Shown: positions 23,834 through 33,952, numbered from the stretch's first letter. The stretch is 64,000 nucleotides of DNA from Methanobacteriota archaeon (GCA_020347565.1 CP070732.1:405921-469920); one strand, 5' to 3'. The notes: generated from the sequence alone by a model not told the origin. Numbers and translations: made by a program.

Positions 23834-25633
23834 ATGACGAAGACGAGGCGGGTTTCAGAGCGAGACTTCTCATCTCTGTTCAGAGCGACTGAAATCGAGC
23901 GCTTCAGCATCCACCCGACGGGGCTCAAGGCCGTGTGCTCCGTCAACAAGGGACAGAACTACGAATTGGCCATGCTGAACCTTTCCTCCGGCTCGATTCG
24001 TACGTTCCTATCTGGAGACCAGGCGCTGCTCTCTCCGACCTACTCCCCGTGCGGAGAGCTCATCGCGTACCAAGCAGACTTCGAAGGAAACGAGGACTAC
24101 GATGTGTACGTGGTCGACGCGGGAGGGAGGAAGAGGCGAAAGGTCACGGACGGGGTCGCGGACAACGAGCATCCGGCGTTCTCCCCAGACGGCGCAAGAC
24201 TGGCTTTCTTGTCGAACCGAGAATCCGACATGGAAAACCTCTATGTCATCGACCTTGGCGGAAAGAGCATGACGAGGCTGACCGACGAGCCGTTGCCGAT
24301 AAGCGATTTCGCGTGGTCCCCGGATGGGGAGACCATTGCCTACGGAGTTGGGGTCGGGGACGACGACTACATATCGATAGTGAACACTCGAAAGAGGAAG
24401 ACGAAGAAGGCTCTCGCGAAGAGGGGCGTGGAATTCGGCATATCCGGGTACTACGGACCATGTGCATTCCATTGGTCGAACGACGGACGCAGCCTGCTGT
24501 TCACCTCCAACGAGGAGGACCGGTTCGACATAGGAGTCCTCGATCTCGCGAGCAGGCGAAGGAAGTGGCTTGTGAGGTCAGCCAACGACAAGTACTGTCC
24601 CAGTTGGTCTCCGGACGGCACGAAGCTGGCGTACCTGGAGGTACAGGACCCGGACCTCGTGCTAAAGGTCAGAGAGGGAAGAAGGACGATGGTCGTATCC
24701 CAGAAGACCGGAGTCTCAAGGGCGGCTGGTTGGCTTCCGGACAGCTCAGGCCTCGTATACGTGAACGGCTCTTCCGTCCAACCCGAGGAGGTGTTCTTGG
24801 CTCGCGCCTCGAGGCGGAAGAAGCTCACAAGGTTCCAGGGGGTCCCTTTGCCGTCGAAGAAGTTCGCCCGCCCGAAGTTGGTGAGATACCGATCGTTCGA
24901 CGGCCTGAGAATCTCCGCAATGCTGTTCGTGCCTCCGGGAGGGCTTTCAGGAAGGGGCATCGTCCTGCCTCACGGAGGGCCTGAAATGCAGTCCCTGAAC
25001 TTCTGGGACCAGATCGTCCAGATGCTCGTCATGAAGGGGTTCTCCGTGATACTCCCGAACTACCGCGGCTCCACGGGGTACGGCGGCAGGTTCCTCCACC
25101 TGCACGATAGGGACCTTGGAGGCGGTGACCTCAAGGATACTCTGAATGCAGGACGGTTCATGATTCGGAGGGGTTTCGCGGACAAGGACAAGCTCGGCTT
25201 CTGGGGCGCCAGCTACGGTGGTTACATGTGCATGCTCGCACTGACAAAGGCTCCTGAGATGTGGGCGGCGGGCGTCTCCGTTGTGGGGTATTTCGACTGC
25301 GAGACCGAGTTCGAAAACGAGAGGGGATTCCTCAAGGCGTACGACATAAGCAAGATGGGCGATCCCAAGGAGAACCGGGAACTCTACAGAGACAGGTCGC
25401 CGATATACTTTCTCGAGCATTTGAGGGCCCCGCTACTGATGACGGCGTCCGCGAGAGACGTGAGATGCCCGCCGACGGAATCAAGAGAGGTGGCGAGGCG
25501 CCTTAGAGAGATGGGCAAGGAGTTCGAGTATCACGAATACACGGACGAAGGTCACTGGCCAAGGAAGAGGAAGAACCTGAAGGACCTCTACTCGAGATCC
25601 GTCGACTTCCTCGACAGGAAGATAGAGAGCTGA
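23834..25633 (+). CDS. S9 family prolyl oligopeptidase/acylaminoacyl peptidase
   Basis: The 599-residue protein has an N-terminal beta-propeller (repeats such as DNEHPAFSPDGARLAFLSNRE and FAWSPDGETIAYG) and a C-terminal alpha/beta hydrolase domain. The nucleophile motif is GASYGG with Ser460; HGGPEM forms the oxyanion region, SARDVRCPP holds the Asp, and DEGHWPR supplies His near 574. This is the order of S9C acylaminoacyl peptidases, which degrade short peptides in the cytoplasm. No signal peptide is present. It converges on trxB with a 1-base gap. Confidence 0.93.
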   Translation: MTKTRRVSERDFSSLFRATEIERFSIHPTGLKAVCSVNKGQNYELAMLNLSSGSIRTFLSGDQALLSPTYSPCGELIAYQADFEGNEDYDVYVVDAGGRKRRKVTDGVADNEHPAFSPDGARLAFLSNRESDMENLYVIDLGGKSMTRLTDEPLPISDFAWSPDGETIAYGVGVGDDDYISIVNTRKRKTKKALAKRGVEFGISGYYGPCAFHWSNDGRSLLFTSNEEDRFDIGVLDLASRRRKWLVRSANDKYCPSWSPDGTKLAYLEVQDPDLVLKVREGRRTMVVSQKTGVSRAAGWLPDSSGLVYVNGSSVQPEEVFLARASRRKKLTRFQGVPLPSKKFARPKLVRYRSFDGLRISAMLFVPPGGLSGRGIVLPHGGPEMQSLNFWDQIVQMLVMKGFSVILPNYRGSTGYGGRFLHLHDRDLGGGDLKDTLNAGRFMIRRGFADKDKLGFWGASYGGYMCMLALTKAPEMWAAGVSVVGYFDCETEFENERGFLKAYDISKMGDPKENRELYRDRSPIYFLEHLRAPLLMTASARDVRCPPTESREVARRLREMGKEFEYHEYTDEGHWPRKRKNLKDLYSRSVDFLDRKIES

Positions 25634-25634
25634 T

Positions 25635-26612
25635 TCACCTCGTCGAGCGCGAGAAATAGGGTTTCGCGAGGTCCTCGAAGCAGGAGAGGGCGGCGACGGC
25701 GCCGCCGTGCACTGCCGCGACGATCTGTCTTATGCCGCCCGCGACATCGCCGGCCGCGTAGACCAAGGGGACGTTCGTCCTGTGAGACATGTCGACGACG
25801 ACGAAGCCTCCAGGGTCCATCCTGATACCCAGCTCAGCGGCGAGCTGGCTTGTCGGCACCTCGCCGACGGCGATGAAGACCGCTCCGACCTGTTTCGTGT
25901 CGACCGCGTCCGTGTTGACGTTTCTCAGCTTCACAGCATTGACGACGTCGTCCCCGACTATCTCCTCGACGACTGTGTTGTAGATGACGTCGACATCCCT
26001 CTCTGCGACGCTGTCCTGCAGGTGTTTGTCCGCCCTGAACACATCACGTCTGTGCACGATTGCCACGTTGCACCCAATGGAATTCAGATACAGGGAGTCC
26101 GTAAGGGCGGTGTTGCCTCCGCCGACGACCACGACGTCCCGTCCTTTGAAGAAGAACCCGTCACATGTCGCGCAGTAGCTAACGCCTTTTCCGGCCAGCT
26201 TGTCCTCACCCGGTACTTCGAGCTTCCTGTGATACGATCCCGTCGACAGGATCACTGCTCTGGACGTCAGTCTTCCCGAAGGCGTCGTGAGCTCGAACCG
26301 GTCGCCAGTCTTGACCAGCCTCACCACCTCCTCGCCCTCCTTGATCTCGACGTACGCCCTTGCGTGCTCCGCCATGGCCTCCATCAGCTTCATCCCCTCT
26401 ATCTCCGGAAAGCCAGGGTAGTTCTCTATCTTGGGGCTGGTGATTACTTGGCCACCAGGCACGCCCTTCTCCAGTACAACACACGACAGGCCGACCCTTC
26501 GGGCATATATCCCGGCCGCAAGGCCCGCGGGACCCGCTCCGACGATAACTACGTCGTACTCTGCATGTCCTACCGATTCGCTTCTGCTACCTGCGTCCTC
26601 CGCGACCGACAT
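25635..26612 (-). CDS. trxB: Thioredoxin-disulfide reductase
   Basis: The 325-residue flavoprotein has the FAD motif [15 protein letters not shown], the redox-active CATC (Cys147, Cys150), the NAD(P)H site [13 protein letters not shown], and HRRDVFRA, whose arginines favour NADPH. It ends with the second FAD segment [10 protein letters not shown]. It is the partner for the thioredoxin at 14878-15294. A minus-strand TTTATACG box at about 26637-26647 lies about 25-30 nt before ATG 26612, fitting a leaderless message. Confidence 0.95.
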   Translation of the reverse strand: MSVAEDAGSRSESVGHAEYDVVIVGAGPAGLAAGIYARRVGLSCVVLEKGVPGGQVITSPKIENYPGFPEIEGMKLMEAMAEHARAYVEIKEGEEVVRLVKTGDRFELTTPSGRLTSRAVILSTGSYHRKLEVPGEDKLAGKGVSYCATCDGFFFKGRDVVVVGGGNTALTDSLYLNSIGCNVAIVHRRDVFRADKHLQDSVAERDVDVIYNTVVEEIVGDDVVNAVKLRNVNTDAVDTKQVGAVFIAVGEVPTSQLAAELGIRMDPGGFVVVDMSHRTNVPLVYAAGDVAGGIRQIVAAVHGGAVAALSCFEDLAKPYFSRSTR

Positions 26613-26636
26613 GTCGGAGAAGAATTCGCAATTGTC

Positions 26637-26647
26637 GTATAAACAAT
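26637..26647 (-). promoter_or_regulatory. TATA box of trxB
   Basis: Minus-strand TTGTTTATACG, about 25-35 nt upstream of the trxB ATG. Confidence 0.5.
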
Positions 26648-26800
26648 TGGCTGTGGAGAGTCAGCTTGGGCAAGGAGAGAGCGTGTCCGACTTCCAATAG
26701 CATGAAATAGTCTCCTGGTCAATCACATGGAGAAGGCTTCAGCGCTGTGACGCGGTGCCTGTCGCTCGAACGACAGGAGTCGGATGGGGTGCGATAGTCG

Positions 26801-28129
26801 ATGGACCAGAGTACGATAACGGCCTTCCTGGCAATAGGGTCTATCATATTCATCGGCTTCTTCGGCAACTCGATCTTCAACAGGTTCAGGGTCCCAGACG
26901 TCCTCATACTCGTCGCCCTGGGTATGATCATAGGGCCGGAACTGCTTGGAACCAGGTTCAACCTCGTGACGAACGAGACGCTGGCGGACATCAATCAATT
27001 CAAGGACCTCTTCCTATCGGCCGCGCTCGTGATAATCCTGTTTGACGGCGGCCTTTCGTTGGATATCCGCAGCGTTGTCGAGTCGATGCGATTCTCGGTA
27101 TTCCTCGCAGTGATCAACTTCCTTCTCGTGTCGATTGCAGTCGGCGCGTCGCTGTTTCTCATAATGAACATCGACTTCCTCGTCGCGCTGACACTCGGGT
27201 CGATCGTGGGAGGCACCACAGGAGCCGTTGTCATCCCGATCGCCAGAAAGATGAGAATCAGGGAACGGACCAAGTCCATGCTGATCATGGAGAGCGTCCT
27301 GACGGACGTCCTCGTCATCGTTGCTACGCTGAGCCTGATATCCGTGATCAAGCTCGACGAGTTCAGCATCCTTGCGGTCATGAAGGAGCTCGCGGTGAAG
27401 TTCTTGGTGGGCGGCGGCGTCGGCTTCGCAGCAGGCGTCGGTTGGCTGTTCGTGCTGGAGAAACTGAAGAACCAGCCACTCTCCTACATGATAACGGTCG
27501 CAGCCCTCTTCATCATCGCTGGACTGGTCGAACTCACACCTGTCAACAGCTCCGGAGCGGTTGCAGCCCTCGCATTCGGGCTGGCGCTTGGCAACCGTCG
27601 GTTCGTCAAGAAGCGATTGACCACGCTCTCCCTATCGGCACTCTCCGATGAGCACATACACTACTTCCATACGGAAATCACTTTCTTCGTCAGAACCTTC
27701 TTCTTCGTCTATCTCGGCCTGTCGTTCACGTTCTCGACGTTCACCGCGGAGCATCTGGTCCTGGGGATGTTCGTGATATCCCTCGCCGCGATGGCCAGGT
27801 GGCTGTCGGCCAACGCTGCGTCGAGGATGGGCGAACTGGACCATCAGGAAGAGATGGCGGTGTTTGCACTCATGCCCAGGGGCTTGGCGGCCGCGGTGCT
27901 TGCAACCCTGCCTGCGGTACAGCTGGCGGGGGTCGACGTCTGGTCAGACGAACTGGGCGTGCTGTTCCTCAACACGACATTGATAGTCATCCTCGGCACG
28001 ACGGTCCTGGCAACGGTGTTCAGCTTCATCACAGAGAGGAAGATCGACAAGAAGAAGAGGCGCGATCTCCGTAACAAGCTGATGAGCGAGATGGAGGACG
28101 ATACGGAGCTCAAGCCAACCTATCAGTGA
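26801..28129 (+). CDS. Cation/proton antiporter (CPA1/NhaP-like)
   Basis: The 442-residue protein has about 12 membrane helices in the sodium/hydrogen exchanger fold. Motifs include FRVPDVLILVALGMIIGPEL (helix 1-2), LFDGGLSLD, GSIVGGTTGAVVIPIARK, and ESVLTDVLVIV, which corresponds to the E-S-x-x-N-D ion-binding stretch with Thr replacing Asn. A charged 40-residue C-terminal tail is cytoplasmic. It likely exchanges Na+ or K+ for H+. Its last 20 bases overlap the convergent isocitrate dehydrogenase-like gene. Confidence 0.9.
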   Translation: MDQSTITAFLAIGSIIFIGFFGNSIFNRFRVPDVLILVALGMIIGPELLGTRFNLVTNETLADINQFKDLFLSAALVIILFDGGLSLDIRSVVESMRFSVFLAVINFLLVSIAVGASLFLIMNIDFLVALTLGSIVGGTTGAVVIPIARKMRIRERTKSMLIMESVLTDVLVIVATLSLISVIKLDEFSILAVMKELAVKFLVGGGVGFAAGVGWLFVLEKLKNQPLSYMITVAALFIIAGLVELTPVNSSGAVAALAFGLALGNRRFVKKRLTTLSLSALSDEHIHYFHTEITFFVRTFFFVYLGLSFTFSTFTAEHLVLGMFVISLAAMARWLSANAASRMGELDHQEEMAVFALMPRGLAAAVLATLPAVQLAGVDVWSDELGVLFLNTTLIVILGTTVLATVFSFITERKIDKKKRRDLRNKLMSEMEDDTELKPTYQ

Positions 28130-29294
28130 CCGCCTCTCCGAACTCGCGCGTGCCAACGGATTTTCCCGCATCCGTGAGCTTTGCCAAATCGCTCGTCATG
28201 ACGCCGTCGCTCAGCGCGCTCTCGACGGCTGTCTCGACCGCTGCGGAGGCCTCGTCGTAACCGAGGTACTCGAGCATGAGCGCGCCTGACAGGATTAAGG
28301 CGCAGGGGTTGGCGATGTTCTTCCCAGCATATTTCGGCGCGGTTCCGTGGACAGGCTCGAACACGGCAACACCGTCGCCAATATTCGCGCCCGGAGCGAT
28401 TCCAAGACCACCGACCTGGGCCGCGCACGCATCTGCAAGATAATCTCCGTTCAGGTTGGGCGCGGCAAGTACCGAGTACTCGTCGGGACGTGTGAGGACC
28501 TGCTGCAGCATGTTATCCGCGATTCTGTCGTTGACCAGCACCTTGCCCTCGGGTATGAACTCGATGCCTCTCCCGGGAAGGTCGTCCTCAAACACAGTGA
28601 CGTCCTTGAACTCCTCCCGCGCCAGCTCGTAACCCCATTCCATGAACGCCCCTTCCGTGTACTTCATTATGTTACCCTTGTGCACCAGCGTCACGACCGG
28701 ACGGCCCTTCTTGACGGCGAAGTTCAGCGCGGCCCTGACCAGACGTTTCGATGCTGCCTCCGAAACGGGCTTCAGCCCTATGCCCGTATCCTCGGTAAGC
28801 TCGATCCCCCAGGAATCGCGGAGATATCTGATCAGTCCGAGGGCCTCCTCCGAACCTCTCCTCCATTCGATGCCCTTGTAGACGTCCTCGGTGTTCTCCC
28901 TGTAGATTACGACGTTCAGCTTCTCCGGCTCCTTGACAGGGCTCGGGACTCCTCTGTAGTGCCTGACCGGCCGGACTGAAGCGTACAGATCCAGGCGCTG
29001 TCGGATAGAGACGTTCAGGCTCCTTATGCCGCCGCCGACGGGCGTCGTGAGAGGACCTTTTATCGCCACACCGCTGGCACGTATCGCACCCAGCGTCTCC
29101 TCGGGAAGCCAGGAGCCTGTCTGCCCGAACGCCTTCTCGCCCGCAAGAACCTCCGTCCATCTGATCCTGGCTGCGGCGTCCGTGGTGCTCTCAAGCGCGG
29201 CATCGAGGACGCGCCTCGTCGCGGACATTATGTCCGCACCGATGCCGTCGCCCGGTATGTATGGCACGGTCATCTCCTTCTGTCCTTCAGTCAT
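28110..29294 (-). CDS. icd: Isocitrate dehydrogenase-like (NADP type) in a LeuCD operon
   Basis: The sequence (394 residues from ATG 29294) is much closer to bacterial-type isocitrate dehydrogenase than to isopropylmalate dehydrogenase. It has PVGGGIRSLNVSIRQRLDLY with the isocitrate-binding Ser and Asn, the arginine set in RPVRHYRG and IYRENTEDVYKGIEW, the catalytic Lys region VHKGNIMKYTEGAF, and HGTAPKYAG, whose Lys-Tyr pair favours NADP. It converts isocitrate to 2-oxoglutarate. ATG 29294 has GGAG 8 bases upstream; GTG 29300 is the alternative. It is the last gene of the operon with leuD- and leuC-like genes, in the place where leuB would be expected. Confidence 0.88.
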   Translation of the reverse strand: MTEGQKEMTVPYIPGDGIGADIMSATRRVLDAALESTTDAAARIRWTEVLAGEKAFGQTGSWLPEETLGAIRASGVAIKGPLTTPVGGGIRSLNVSIRQRLDLYASVRPVRHYRGVPSPVKEPEKLNVVIYRENTEDVYKGIEWRRGSEEALGLIRYLRDSWGIELTEDTGIGLKPVSEAASKRLVRAALNFAVKKGRPVVTLVHKGNIMKYTEGAFMEWGYELAREEFKDVTVFEDDLPGRGIEFIPEGKVLVNDRIADNMLQQVLTRPDEYSVLAAPNLNGDYLADACAAQVGGLGIAPGANIGDGVAVFEPVHGTAPKYAGKNIANPCALILSGALMLEYLGYDEASAAVETAVESALSDGVMTSDLAKLTDAGKSVGTREFGEAVTDRLA

Positions 29295-29308
29295 GGGCAC
29301 AACTCCGG

Positions 29309-29815
29309 TCAGTCGAACGAGAAACCACCGTGCTTCTTAAGATGTGGTATCAGCCCGCCGTCGTCCAGAAGGGTCTGCATAGTGGAGGGCAGCGGCGTGA
29401 AGGACGCCTGACTTCCCGGCGATTCTCCCACTACCACTCCCCCGTCGAAATCTATGGTGAGGAACTCTCCGTCGGCGATCCAGTCGGTGTCGCACTCTAT
29501 CAGCGGTAGGCCGATATTGAAGGAGTTCCTGTAGAAGATCCTGGCGTATGATTTGGCTATTACTGCACCGACACCTGCGGCCTTCAGGGCGCGAGGGGCC
29601 TGCTCGCGGCTCGATCCACAGCCGAAATTGCGGCCGGCGACGACCACGTCTCCCTCATGTACCGATCCTGCGAAGTCAGGTGCGATGTCCTCCATGACGT
29701 GCTTAGCAAGCTCGTTCATGTCGTCGATGCTGAACTTGTACCTGCCGGATATAATGTAGTCAGTGTTGATATCGTCGTTCGGCTCGAACCGGTGCGCGCG
29801 TCCTCTGATCTTCAT
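29309..29815 (-). CDS. leuD: Aconitase-family small subunit (LeuD/HacB-like)
   Basis: The swivel domain protein (168 residues from ATG 29815) has [10 protein letters not shown], the [17 protein letters not shown] segment and [15 protein letters not shown] 29815 is favoured by GAGGTGG 6 bases upstream; ATG 29830, which overlaps the LeuC stop, is possible. The substrate-specificity loop after GRY reads KFS, unlike the YLV-type loop of standard isopropylmalate isomerase, so homoaconitase or aconitase activity is possible. It pairs with the LeuC-like large subunit. Confidence 0.88.
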   Translation of the reverse strand: MKIRGRAHRFEPNDDINTDYIISGRYKFSIDDMNELAKHVMEDIAPDFAGSVHEGDVVVAGRNFGCGSSREQAPRALKAAGVGAVIAKSYARIFYRNSFNIGLPLIECDTDWIADGEFLTIDFDGGVVVGESPGSQASFTPLPSTMQTLLDDGGLIPHLKKHGGFSFD

Positions 29816-29826
29816 GATCTGCCACC

Positions 29827-31080
29827 TCATGCCTCTCTCGGGTCCGTGATGCGACCTGTCACCGCCGACGCGGCGACCGTCTCAGGGGATCCCAAGTATA
29901 TCGACACATCCCTGTTGTTGCCCATCCGCCCCAGGAAGTTCCTGTTTGCAGTGGATATCACCGCCTCACCGTCGGATGGTATCCCGGCGTGCGTCCCGAC
30001 ACACGGTCCGCATCCAGGGGCGATGAGGACGCCGCCCGCTGTGACTATCGTCTGAATCACGCCGAGCCTCAACGCCTCGAGTAGCACGCTCCGAGACGAC
30101 GGCGCGACGATCAGACGAACGCCGTTCGCCACCTTCTTCCCGCGAAGTATCTCCGCCGCCGACCTCAGGTCGGATAGACGACCATTGGTGCACGTGCCCA
30201 GAAACGCCTGACTGATATCCACTCCCGCCAGGTCCGTTACGTCGTGGACGTCGTCGACGCGGTGGGGCACTGCCACTTTCGGTACGACGTCCGACGCGTC
30301 GACATCAACGGTCTTCTCGTATTCCGCGTCCTCGTCGCTCGATACTCCGCTTTCGGCATCGACGCCCAATCCACGATACCAACTGCGAGTCACCTCATCG
30401 AACGGGAAAGGCCCGAACTTCGCGCCCATCTCGACGACCATGTTGGCCATCGTCATCCTCCCATCCATCGGCATCGTATCGACGGCGCTGCCTCCCATCT
30501 CGACGGACTTGTAGGTAGCACCGTCCGCGCCCATCGACCCTATCAAATCCAAAATCAAGTCCTTCGGGGCCACGCGATCGGCCAGCTCACCATGGATGTC
30601 CACCTTATAGGAGTCCGGCACGCGGAACCACAGCCTGCCCGTGTGCGCGGCCGCGGCGACGTCAGCGGAGCCAAGGCCGGTCGAGCAGAGGTTCAGGGCG
30701 CCGTACGTGCATGTATGCGAATCAGCTCCGACGACGAGGTCTCCGGGCATTATCTGCCCAGATTCGGGTATGACCTGGTGACAGACTCCCGCGCCCACGT
30801 CGTGGAGCTCGACACCGTGGGCGTTCGAAAACCGGCGGATGTCGTCGTGGATCCTCGACACCGCCACGGAAGGGCTCGGGGAGCTGTGGTCCAGAACGAC
30901 CGCCATGCCCCTGGCCGTCTTAGGCCTGTCGAAGCCGAGGTTCTCGAGTTCGCTGATCATGAGCTTGCTGGTGCCGTCCTGCGCCATGCAGTAATCGACC
31001 GATGCGACGACTATGTCGCCCGGAGAACAGTCCGTGTCAGAGTGTGCCGAAAGCACCTTCTCCGCGATCGTCCTCCCCAT
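29827..31080 (-). CDS. leuC: Aconitase-family large subunit (LeuC/HacA-like)
   Basis: The 417-residue protein is a complete aconitase-superfamily large subunit. Iron-sulfur cysteines lie in GTCTNGR and APGCGPCVG, and active-site segments include [15 protein letters not shown] and the [15 protein letters not shown] stretch. It hydrates/dehydrates a branched or chain-elongated 2-hydroxy-dicarboxylate or tricarboxylate together with the small subunit; isopropylmalate, homocitrate or citrate cannot be separated by eye. It overlaps leuD by ATGA and follows the synthase gene by 27 bases. Confidence 0.9.
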   Translation of the reverse strand: MGRTIAEKVLSAHSDTDCSPGDIVVASVDYCMAQDGTSKLMISELENLGFDRPKTARGMAVVLDHSSPSPSVAVSRIHDDIRRFSNAHGVELHDVGAGVCHQVIPESGQIMPGDLVVGADSHTCTYGALNLCSTGLGSADVAAAAHTGRLWFRVPDSYKVDIHGELADRVAPKDLILDLIGSMGADGATYKSVEMGGSAVDTMPMDGRMTMANMVVEMGAKFGPFPFDEVTRSWYRGLGVDAESGVSSDEDAEYEKTVDVDASDVVPKVAVPHRVDDVHDVTDLAGVDISQAFLGTCTNGRLSDLRSAAEILRGKKVANGVRLIVAPSSRSVLLEALRLGVIQTIVTAGGVLIAPGCGPCVGTHAGIPSDGEAVISTANRNFLGRMGNNRDVSIYLGSPETVAASAVTGRITDPREA

Positions 31081-31107
31081 TCTCCGGGCCTCCTGACGGC
31101 GGCTGAA

Positions 31108-32361
31108 CTACTTGCCGCCACCCGATTGCCCATTGTGCGTGCCGACCACGGCTTCGTATAGGTTGGTGAGGTCGTCGTCCGAGAGATCCGACTTCCTTTC
31201 CTCGGCGATGTCGTTTATCTCGAGCCTCAGCTGCTCGATCTGCTCGGATGTGGCGGTGAGATCCAGCAGTTCTAGCCTGTGCCTTATAGCTGCCTTCCCA
31301 GAATGCTTGCCAAGGGATATCTTCCTTACGGCTCCGACCTGGTCCGGATCGATCGCCTCATACAGCTTCGGGTTCTTCAGCACCCCGTCGACATGTATCC
31401 CCGACTTGTGGGTGAAGATGTTCCCTCCCACGACGGGGTAGTTCAATGGGATCTTCTGGCCAGACGCGGCCTCGACGTGCTTGCACAGCGAGAGAAGCCG
31501 CTTCGTCTCGTAGGTCTCGACGCCGTAGTGGCTGCTGAGGTTCATCACGAATATCTCGAGAGGCACGTTGCCGGCTCTCTCGCCGAGCCCATTGACCGTC
31601 GTGGACACCCACAGCGCCCTGTCCTCGAAAACGGATGCCGCCTCACAGGCGGACAGCGCGTTCGCGACCGCAAGGCCGAAGTCGTTGTGTGCGTGGAACT
31701 CTATGTCGATACTGACGTTGGACATGACCGCATCTATCAGCTCTGAAGACGCGGACGGGGTCAGCAGGCCTATGGTGTCGCATATCCTGAACCTGTCGCC
31801 TCCTGCCTCGAGCCCCGCCCTGGCGAACCTGATGAGGTAGTCCACGTCAGTCCTCGTGGCGTCCCCGGCGTTGAAACAGACGTAGACCCCGTGCGACTTC
31901 GCATACTCGACGCAGTCTATCAGCTTCTCGATCTGGTCGTCTCTGGACATCTTCAGCTTGTGCTTGAGAGCGAGGTCAGACGTGTCGGTCGATACAGAGA
32001 CGGCGTCGACGTCGTGGGCTATCGAGTCCTCAACATCCTTCTTCACGAGCCTGTTCCAGCCCATGACAGATATGTCTCTGCACTCCGACGCGAGCCTCTT
32101 GGCGCACGCCCTGTCGCTGTCGTTGTACGTTGCGAAGGTCTCCAGCTGCTCGACGCCCATGTCGGCCAGCATCTTCGCAATACTCACCTTCTCGTCGATC
32201 GTGAACGATATGCCCGGCATCTGCTCGCCGTCCCGACATGTCGTATCCACCAGCTTGACGGCGCCGAGCGCAGCCCTCCCGGCAATAACGCCTGAGGGGG
32301 TCGGCAGACCTTCGTCCATCGTCATTGAGCATATGGCTGTGTTGTTGCTGCGCAAGTTCAT
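31108..32361 (-). CDS. Homocitrate/citramalate/isopropylmalate synthase family protein (NifV/AksA-like)
   Basis: The TIM-barrel synthase has DTTCRDGEQMPGISF, the metal ligands in EFHAHNDFGLA and the NGLGERAGNVPLE loop. With 417 residues it lacks the C-terminal allosteric LeuA domain, as do NifV-type homocitrate synthases and some citramalate synthases. It condenses acetyl-CoA with a 2-oxoacid. I set the start at ATG 32361 because GAGGGTGATCC lies just upstream; the frame continues to ATG 32445 without recognisable sequence. It is first in the operon. The presence of an isocitrate dehydrogenase-like gene downstream makes a citrate- or homocitrate-forming role more likely than leucine synthesis. 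Confidence 0.88.
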   Translation of the reverse strand: MNLRSNNTAICSMTMDEGLPTPSGVIAGRAALGAVKLVDTTCRDGEQMPGISFTIDEKVSIAKMLADMGVEQLETFATYNDSDRACAKRLASECRDISVMGWNRLVKKDVEDSIAHDVDAVSVSTDTSDLALKHKLKMSRDDQIEKLIDCVEYAKSHGVYVCFNAGDATRTDVDYLIRFARAGLEAGGDRFRICDTIGLLTPSASSELIDAVMSNVSIDIEFHAHNDFGLAVANALSACEAASVFEDRALWVSTTVNGLGERAGNVPLEIFVMNLSSHYGVETYETKRLLSLCKHVEAASGQKIPLNYPVVGGNIFTHKSGIHVDGVLKNPKLYEAIDPDQVGAVRKISLGKHSGKAAIRHRLELLDLTATSEQIEQLRLEINDIAEERKSDLSDDDLTNLYEAVVGTHNGQSGGGK

Positions 32362-32414
32362 TGGATCACCCTCTTGGACAAATCGAACGAAGAAGCTGAG
32401 GATCCCCGGGCCTT

Positions 32415-32426
32415 CAGAGCCCTCTG
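32415..32426. repeat. Short perfect inverted repeat in the synthase leader
   Basis: CAGAG-CC-CTCTG lies about 60 bases before the synthase ATG inside the presumed long 5' leader. It could form a small hairpin; function unknown. Confidence 0.3.
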
Positions 32427-32583
32427 CGGCGTTCGAACCCACCATGCCGATAATGCGAGCGAGAACGTGCTATGCCCTCTGCTTCCTCTGCTATCACAGT
32501 CTATCAAAGGGCGCCACGTAGATTATCATTGTGTCGCATTTCGGACCCGATGCTGTAAGTGTGTCGGATTCATGACTGCATAA

Positions 32584-32608
32584 CTGGTCAAATGACCAGC
32601 CATATAAG
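32584..32608 (-). promoter_or_regulatory. Promoter with operator-like palindrome for the synthase/leuC/leuD/icd operon
   Basis: CTGGTCA-AA-TGACCAG (32584-32599) is an inverted repeat with 7-base arms. On the minus strand the TATA-like CTTATATG (32601-32608) lies directly before it, so a repressor on the palindrome would cover the region between TATA and the transcription start. The transcript would have a leader of roughly 215 nt before ATG 32361. A plus-strand reading (TATATAAG-like box then GGAGG and ATG 32615) leads only into sequence antisense to enolase. Confidence 0.45.
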
Positions 32609-32644
32609 GAGGTTATGGTCAAACAGCCCCGTACACCTAGAGCC

Positions 32645-33928
32645 TCATATCGATGCGCCGAAGGCGTCCTTCCCTGGGTACTTCGCCTTTGCGCCGAGCT
32701 CCTCCTCGATCCTCAGAAGCCTGTTGTACTTGGCCGTCCTCTCGCCTCTGGATGGCGCCCCGGTCTTGATCTGCCCCGCACCTGTCGCCACGCTGATGTC
32801 GCTTATCGATGTGTCCTCCGTCTCTCCGGACCTGTGGGAGACGACGCATTTGTATCCTGACTCGGACGCGCACGACATGGTATCCAGAGTCTCGGTTAGA
32901 GAGCCGATCTGGTTGACCTTGACCAGTATAGCGTTGGCAATCCCCTGCCGTATGCCCTCTTCGAGGATCGACTTGTTGGTCACGAATATGTCGTCCCCGA
33001 CCAGCTGAATCTTCGACCCCAGCCGAGACGTGATCTCGGCCCAGCCTTTCCAGTCTGTCTCCGAGAGTGCGTCTTCGATGGATGCGATAGGGTATGTACC
33101 GCACAGCTCCGAATACATGTCTATCATCTCCCCGCTCGCAAGCCGGGACCCTGTGCTCCTCTGCATGAAGTAGCCGTCATCTTCCGAGAACTCGCTCGCG
33201 GCGGCGTCGAGCGCGAGCAGGAAATTCCCGCCTGCGGCCAGCCCAGCGCCCTCGGCCGATCTGACTATCAGCTCGAGGGCCTCGGCATGCGATTCCAGCA
33301 TCGGGGCGAACCCGCCCTCATCGCCCACCGACGTGCTCAGTCCCCGACCCTTGAGCGTGTGCTTGAGGGCATGGAAGACCTCGGCGCTCATCCTGAGCGA
33401 TTCCCCGAAGCTTCCGCCGATCGGGATGAACATGAACTCCTGGAAGTCGAGGTTGTTATCGGCATGGGCTCCGCCGTTGAGTATGTTCATCATCGGCACC
33501 GGCAGGGTGGACGCCTCCTCCCCGCCCAGGTATCTGTAGAGCGGCATCTCGGCACTCATCGCACCAGCGTGCGCCACTGCCAGGGACACGCCGAGTATCG
33601 CGTTGGCCCCCAGCTCCGACTTGTTCGCCGTCCCGTCGATCTCCAGCATGAGCAGGTCGATCTCCCTCTGGCCGGACGGCTCCATACCGACTATCTTCGG
33701 GCCGATGACCTCGTTTACGTTCCGCACCGCCCTTCGGACGCCTCTGCCCAGGAAGCGTTCCTCGTCGTTGTCTCTGAGCTCCAATGCCTCCTTCTTCCCT
33801 GTGGAAGCACCCGACGGTACAGCCGCGCGAGCGACGCGTCCGTCGTCCAGAACCACATCGACCTCGACGGTCGGATTCCCCCTGGAATCAATGATTTCCC
33901 GGCCCTTGACCGAACGGATAGTTGCCAT
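32645..33928 (-). CDS. eno: Enolase
   Basis: The 427-residue enolase (start ATG 33928, [20 protein letters not shown]) has all family marks: the [11 protein letters not shown] start, [14 protein letters not shown], the [20 protein letters not shown] loop, NGGAHADN, metal ligands in [24 protein letters not shown] and [10 protein letters not shown], the catalytic Lys in [13 protein letters not shown], and SHRSGETED. It interconverts 2-phosphoglycerate and phosphoenolpyruvate. The upstream in-frame extension to 33967 is not conserved-looking and passes through the promoter. Confidence 0.97.
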   Translation of the reverse strand: MATIRSVKGREIIDSRGNPTVEVDVVLDDGRVARAAVPSGASTGKKEALELRDNDEERFLGRGVRRAVRNVNEVIGPKIVGMEPSGQREIDLLMLEIDGTANKSELGANAILGVSLAVAHAGAMSAEMPLYRYLGGEEASTLPVPMMNILNGGAHADNNLDFQEFMFIPIGGSFGESLRMSAEVFHALKHTLKGRGLSTSVGDEGGFAPMLESHAEALELIVRSAEGAGLAAGGNFLLALDAAASEFSEDDGYFMQRSTGSRLASGEMIDMYSELCGTYPIASIEDALSETDWKGWAEITSRLGSKIQLVGDDIFVTNKSILEEGIRQGIANAILVKVNQIGSLTETLDTMSCASESGYKCVVSHRSGETEDTSISDISVATGAGQIKTGAPSRGERTAKYNRLLRIEEELGAKAKYPGKDAFGASI

Positions 33929-33952
33929 TGTATCGAAGGTCGAATCGCGCTT

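Noticed and set aside
32400-32480. tRNA-like T-loop (GTTCGAAC) ahead of the synthase gene
   Set aside because: The bases flanking the loop do not form a 5-pair T stem on either strand and no acceptor, D or anticodon arm can be drawn.
32615-32860. Plus-strand frame with GGAGG and an upstream TATA-like box
   Set aside because: It runs antisense to the conserved C-terminal part of enolase and its translation has no family resemblance; the box serves the minus strand better.
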